Origin: UBA4742 sp963734965 | GTDB lineage: Bacteria; Actinomycetota; Acidimicrobiia; Acidimicrobiales; Acidimicrobilacustridaceae | Direction of reading: 5' to 3' | Length of the DNA: 64,000 bases | NCBI GenBank assembly: GCA_963734965.1 | Contig: CAVTJK010000004.1 | Coordinates: 2,170,001-2,234,000, forward strand | Part shown: in pieces, positions 61,720 to 64,000 of the stretch | Layout of the letters: every line of letters begins with the position of its first letter | Numbering within the stretch: the stretch's first letter is position 1 | Made by a program: the position numbers and the translations under genes | The notes under the pieces: generated by a model | Told to the model about the DNA's origin: nothing | Seen by the model: the letters and a program-made list of their open reading frames with translations, nothing else | Databases searched by the model: none

Positions 61720-64000
61720 ATGCCCACCGACACGGAAGCCACCCGTGTGGCCCGAGCCGAAGAAGCATCGGGATCGCTTCGAGCATCGTCGGCCCGTCCG
61801 GCGCCTCGCCGTCGGCCGGCCTGGCTCGAGTGGGTGCAGGCCGGCGTCCTACTCGGCATCTGCGTGACGGCGTTCCTGTGGAAGCCCATCACCTCGGACG
61901 GGTACTACGCACCGGGGGATCTGTCGCAGAGCACTCCCTTGCTGCGGACGACACCGGCCGGCGCCCGCGTCTCGAATCCGCTGCTCGGCGACGTCAGCTC
62001 CGAGATCATCCCATGGCAGGAGTTCAACGCCTCCCAGATCAGGAGCGGAAACCTGCCTCTGTGGAACCCGTACAACGGATCGGGCGCACCCCATCTCGGG
62101 AATGGCCAAGCCGCACCGTTCTCGCTGTACAACGCCCCGTTCTACGTGCTTTCGCTCCGACTGGCGCTCGTGGTGTCGGTGGCGATGGTCCTGTTCACAA
62201 GCGGTTTGCTCACCTACGGGCTGGCGCGACATCTCGGCATCGGCCATCTGGGCGGACTTGTCGCGGCGATCGGCTTCTCCTTCGCCGGGGTGAACCTCGT
62301 GTGGCTGCACTGGACGGTCACGGCCGCCGCCTCGTTCTTGCCCGGAATCGCCTGGATGGCGTGTGTGCTGATCGACACCGGGTTCAACCGCCGGGGGTTG
62401 CTGGCGGCGACCGGCCTGGCGGCCATGGTCGCACTCAGCCTGTTCGCCGGCCACCCCGAGACCACCTTCTATTCGCTCGCCGCGGCTGGACTCCTGTGCC
62501 TCTACCGCCTCTTCTCGTCGCGTCGGACCTTGAAGGAGGCCGGCATCCGGGTGGCGGCGGCCGCCGCCGCGGTGGGGTTGGGCGTCGCCGTGGCCGCCAT
62601 CCAGGTCCTGCCTACTCTGGAGTATGTCGCCAACCGAGCGCCGAGTGGCAATCGCCAGGCCTTCGTCGACACCAAGGTCGCGGGACTGTTCGCCGTTCCC
62701 TTCCTCGATGGGAGCCCGTTCGGTTCACATCGGTCTCAGGTCGTGTCGATCGGCATCGCCTACATCAAGGGAGTGGAGCTCTATCTGAGTGCTGTCCTCG
62801 TGATGTTGGCGCTCGTGGGCCTGACCTTGCTCATCCGCCGGCGTCGCCGCGCTCTGCTCCTGGCCGGCCTGGGTCTGATCTGGGTGTTGTTCGTCTTCGA
62901 CATCGGCGGGTTCGGTCGGCTCGTGGCCAAGTTGCCGGTACTCCAGCTGGCCATCGCCCTTCGCAGCATCCCGGTGGCGGCGTTGGCGGTGTCGATCCTG
63001 GCTGGGGTCGGGACCGATGCCACCCGGAGGCTCTCGATGGGATCAGCGGCGAGGCGTCGCGTCCTGGTAGATGTGGCCGCCGCTTCGGTCGTGGTCGCTG
63101 CGTTGGGCGTCGCCTTCCGGGCCCAGATCGCCAGCGCCGCCACCGGTTCGATCGCATCGGTCGGCCGGCAGCACGTCATCTACCTGGCGGCGTGGTTCTT
63201 GGTGGCGCTGGTTGCCATAGTGGTTCCCCTGGTCTGCGTGCCTCGGCTCCCGTCGTCGGGTTCGGCGCGACGGGCGGTTCGGTTGGGGTCGGCGGCCGTT
63301 CTGGTGATCGCGCTCTTTGCCTCGAGCGCGTTCCTCTGGCGGGACTGGAACCCGACGGTCCCGCCCGGTGACTTCTACGCCCGCTCGACGGCGTTGAACA
63401 GCATCCAGCGGATCGTTGGTGACGAACAGAGCCTCGGACTCGATGCAGCCGAGATCCCGCCAGACATGAACCTCATGTACCGCGTCCGCAGTCCCGAGAA
63501 CTACGACGCCATCGGCGTCAAGGACTACAACGCGCTGTACGAGCGGCTGATGCACCCGCCGGCCCTGGTGTTCGACGGCAGCGACATCGGGATCCTCGCC
63601 GGTGCCGTGACGCCCACCGGCATCGGCAACCTGCGTGTCTTCGGGATCCGGTACGTGACGACGGGAACCGCGTATCCGTTCGCGCCGGGCGCGCTCATCG
63701 GTCGTTCGACCTCGTCCGAGGCCGGAGCGGCCCGGACATCGTTCAGACCCGCCCTACTCGGGCCCCGGCAGATCAACGAGATCGTGGCTGAGTCGCCGTC
63801 GATCCCGGCCGGGGCTCGGTGTCGGCTCACCGTCAACCGCAACGGGGACACCGTCGGATCGACGGTGAACGAGCCGTGCGGTCGGGGTGGGCACGCCTTC
63901 GCCCTGGCTGATCCGGTCACGACCAGCCCGGCCGTCGAGGTGACGCTGGTCGTCACCGACGGGTCGGGCCACACGGTGGACATGAGCCAGGGCGTGCGGA
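61720..64000 (+). CDS. YfhO-like multi-pass membrane protein, 3' end outside window
   Basis: ATG 61720 opens a frame that runs to the right edge (at least 760 residues). A short charged N-terminus leads to a first helix (WVQAGVLLGICVTAFLW). Then LSQSTPLLR, IIPWQEFNASQIRSGNLPLWNPYNGSGAPHLGNGQAAPFSLYN in pieces, a block typical of YfhO-family GT-C-like membrane proteins. About ten further helices extend to roughly residue 545 (SAAVLVIALFASSAFLW), followed by an extracytoplasmic domain (NLMYRVRSPENYDAIGVKDYNALYERL). The family is linked to glycosylation of surface polymers. No strong Shine-Dalgarno is seen; no stop is in view. Confidence 0.82.
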   Translation, partial: MPTDTEATRVARAEEASGSLRASSARPAPRRRPAWLEWVQAGVLLGICVTAFLWKPITSDGYYAPGDLSQSTPLLRTTPAGARVSNPLLGDVSSEIIPWQEFNASQIRSGNLPLWNPYNGSGAPHLGNGQAAPFSLYNAPFYVLSLRLALVVSVAMVLFTSGLLTYGLARHLGIGHLGGLVAAIGFSFAGVNLVWLHWTVTAAASFLPGIAWMACVLIDTGFNRRGLLAATGLAAMVALSLFAGHPETTFYSLAAAGLLCLYRLFSSRRTLKEAGIRVAAAAAAVGLGVAVAAIQVLPTLEYVANRAPSGNRQAFVDTKVAGLFAVPFLDGSPFGSHRSQVVSIGIAYIKGVELYLSAVLVMLALVGLTLLIRRRRRALLLAGLGLIWVLFVFDIGGFGRLVAKLPVLQLAIALRSIPVAALAVSILAGVGTDATRRLSMGSAARRRVLVDVAAASVVVAALGVAFRAQIASAATGSIASVGRQHVIYLAAWFLVALVAIVVPLVCVPRLPSSGSARRAVRLGSAAVLVIALFASSAFLWRDWNPTVPPGDFYARSTALNSIQRIVGDEQSLGLDAAEIPPDMNLMYRVRSPENYDAIGVKDYNALYERLMHPPALVFDGSDIGILAGAVTPTGIGNLRVFGIRYVTTGTAYPFAPGALIGRSTSSEAGAARTSFRPALLGPRQINEIVAESPSIPAGARCRLTVNRNGDTVGSTVNEPCGRGGHAFALADPVTTSPAVEVTLVVTDGSGHTVDMSQGVR

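Overview
The window is GC-rich (roughly 70%), almost gap-free actinobacterial chromosome. The DevR/DosR-like regulator with universal stress proteins, the nickel-pincer genes larB-larC, the Stf0-type sulfotransferase, the Ala/Lys-rich basic tail and the many GTG and ATGA/GTGA-coupled starts suggest a free-living actinobacterium, possibly class Acidimicrobiia (inference). I see no rRNA, CRISPR, insertion sequence, phage gene or origin.

Region A (1-23.7 kb, all plus strand, reading frames intact). Four large genes follow one another with 4-nt or near-zero spacing: a DUF6603 protein (5' end outside the window) and proteins of 1157, about 1531 and 601 aa without a known function. An S53 (sedolisin) peptidase with a long proline-rich and Lys/Ala-rich tail comes next. 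A tightly coupled set follows: two sulfotransferase-glycosyltransferase fusions, a sulfotransferase-2OG/Fe(II) oxygenase fusion, an SDR, a methyltransferase, two more 2OG oxygenases and a zinc alcohol dehydrogenase. I propose, as inference, a hydroxylate-glycosylate-sulfate modification operon beside its proline-repeat substrates.

Region B (23.7-29.8 kb) is a compact dormancy/stress regulon: three universal stress proteins, an SRPBCC protein, a hypothetical protein, a pyridoxamine-oxidase-fold protein, a DevR-like response regulator and a PAS-PAS histidine kinase. Five copies of a 15-bp palindrome (GGGACC-N3-GGCCCT) lie in its upstream regions. Three of them have their near edge exactly 35 nt from a start codon.

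Region C (30-35.5 kb) carries a sensor kinase and a probable operon for an ApbE flavin transferase, a ferric-reductase-like membrane protein, a NuoF-like flavoprotein and a ferredoxin. Region D (35.6-50.5 kb) holds tRNA-Ser(TGA), pheA, larB-larC, a desaturase divergent from a PaaX-type regulator, panE, a metallo-beta-lactamase-fold hydrolase, a PAS-GGDEF protein with a structured leader, two acyltransferase-3 proteins and a phytanoyl-CoA-dioxygenase-like protein. Region E (50.5-64 kb) holds SDR, TetR, AurF-type diiron, EEP, PfpI/DJ-1 and GlxA/AraC genes, two tandem SGNH lipoproteins, a class III aminotransferase, secreted proteins and a YfhO-like membrane protein that runs off the right edge.

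Many genes between 30 and 35 kb and between 50.5 and 56.3 kb, plus single genes at 24.8, 36.3, 39.2 and 41.9-42.8 kb, are split between frames although their family motifs are intact. Some breaks sit at extra bases in homopolymers, so sequencing or assembly indels are the likeliest cause. Coordinates of those genes span the whole inferred gene. The only stretch over 300 bp without a confident gene is 61201-61719.
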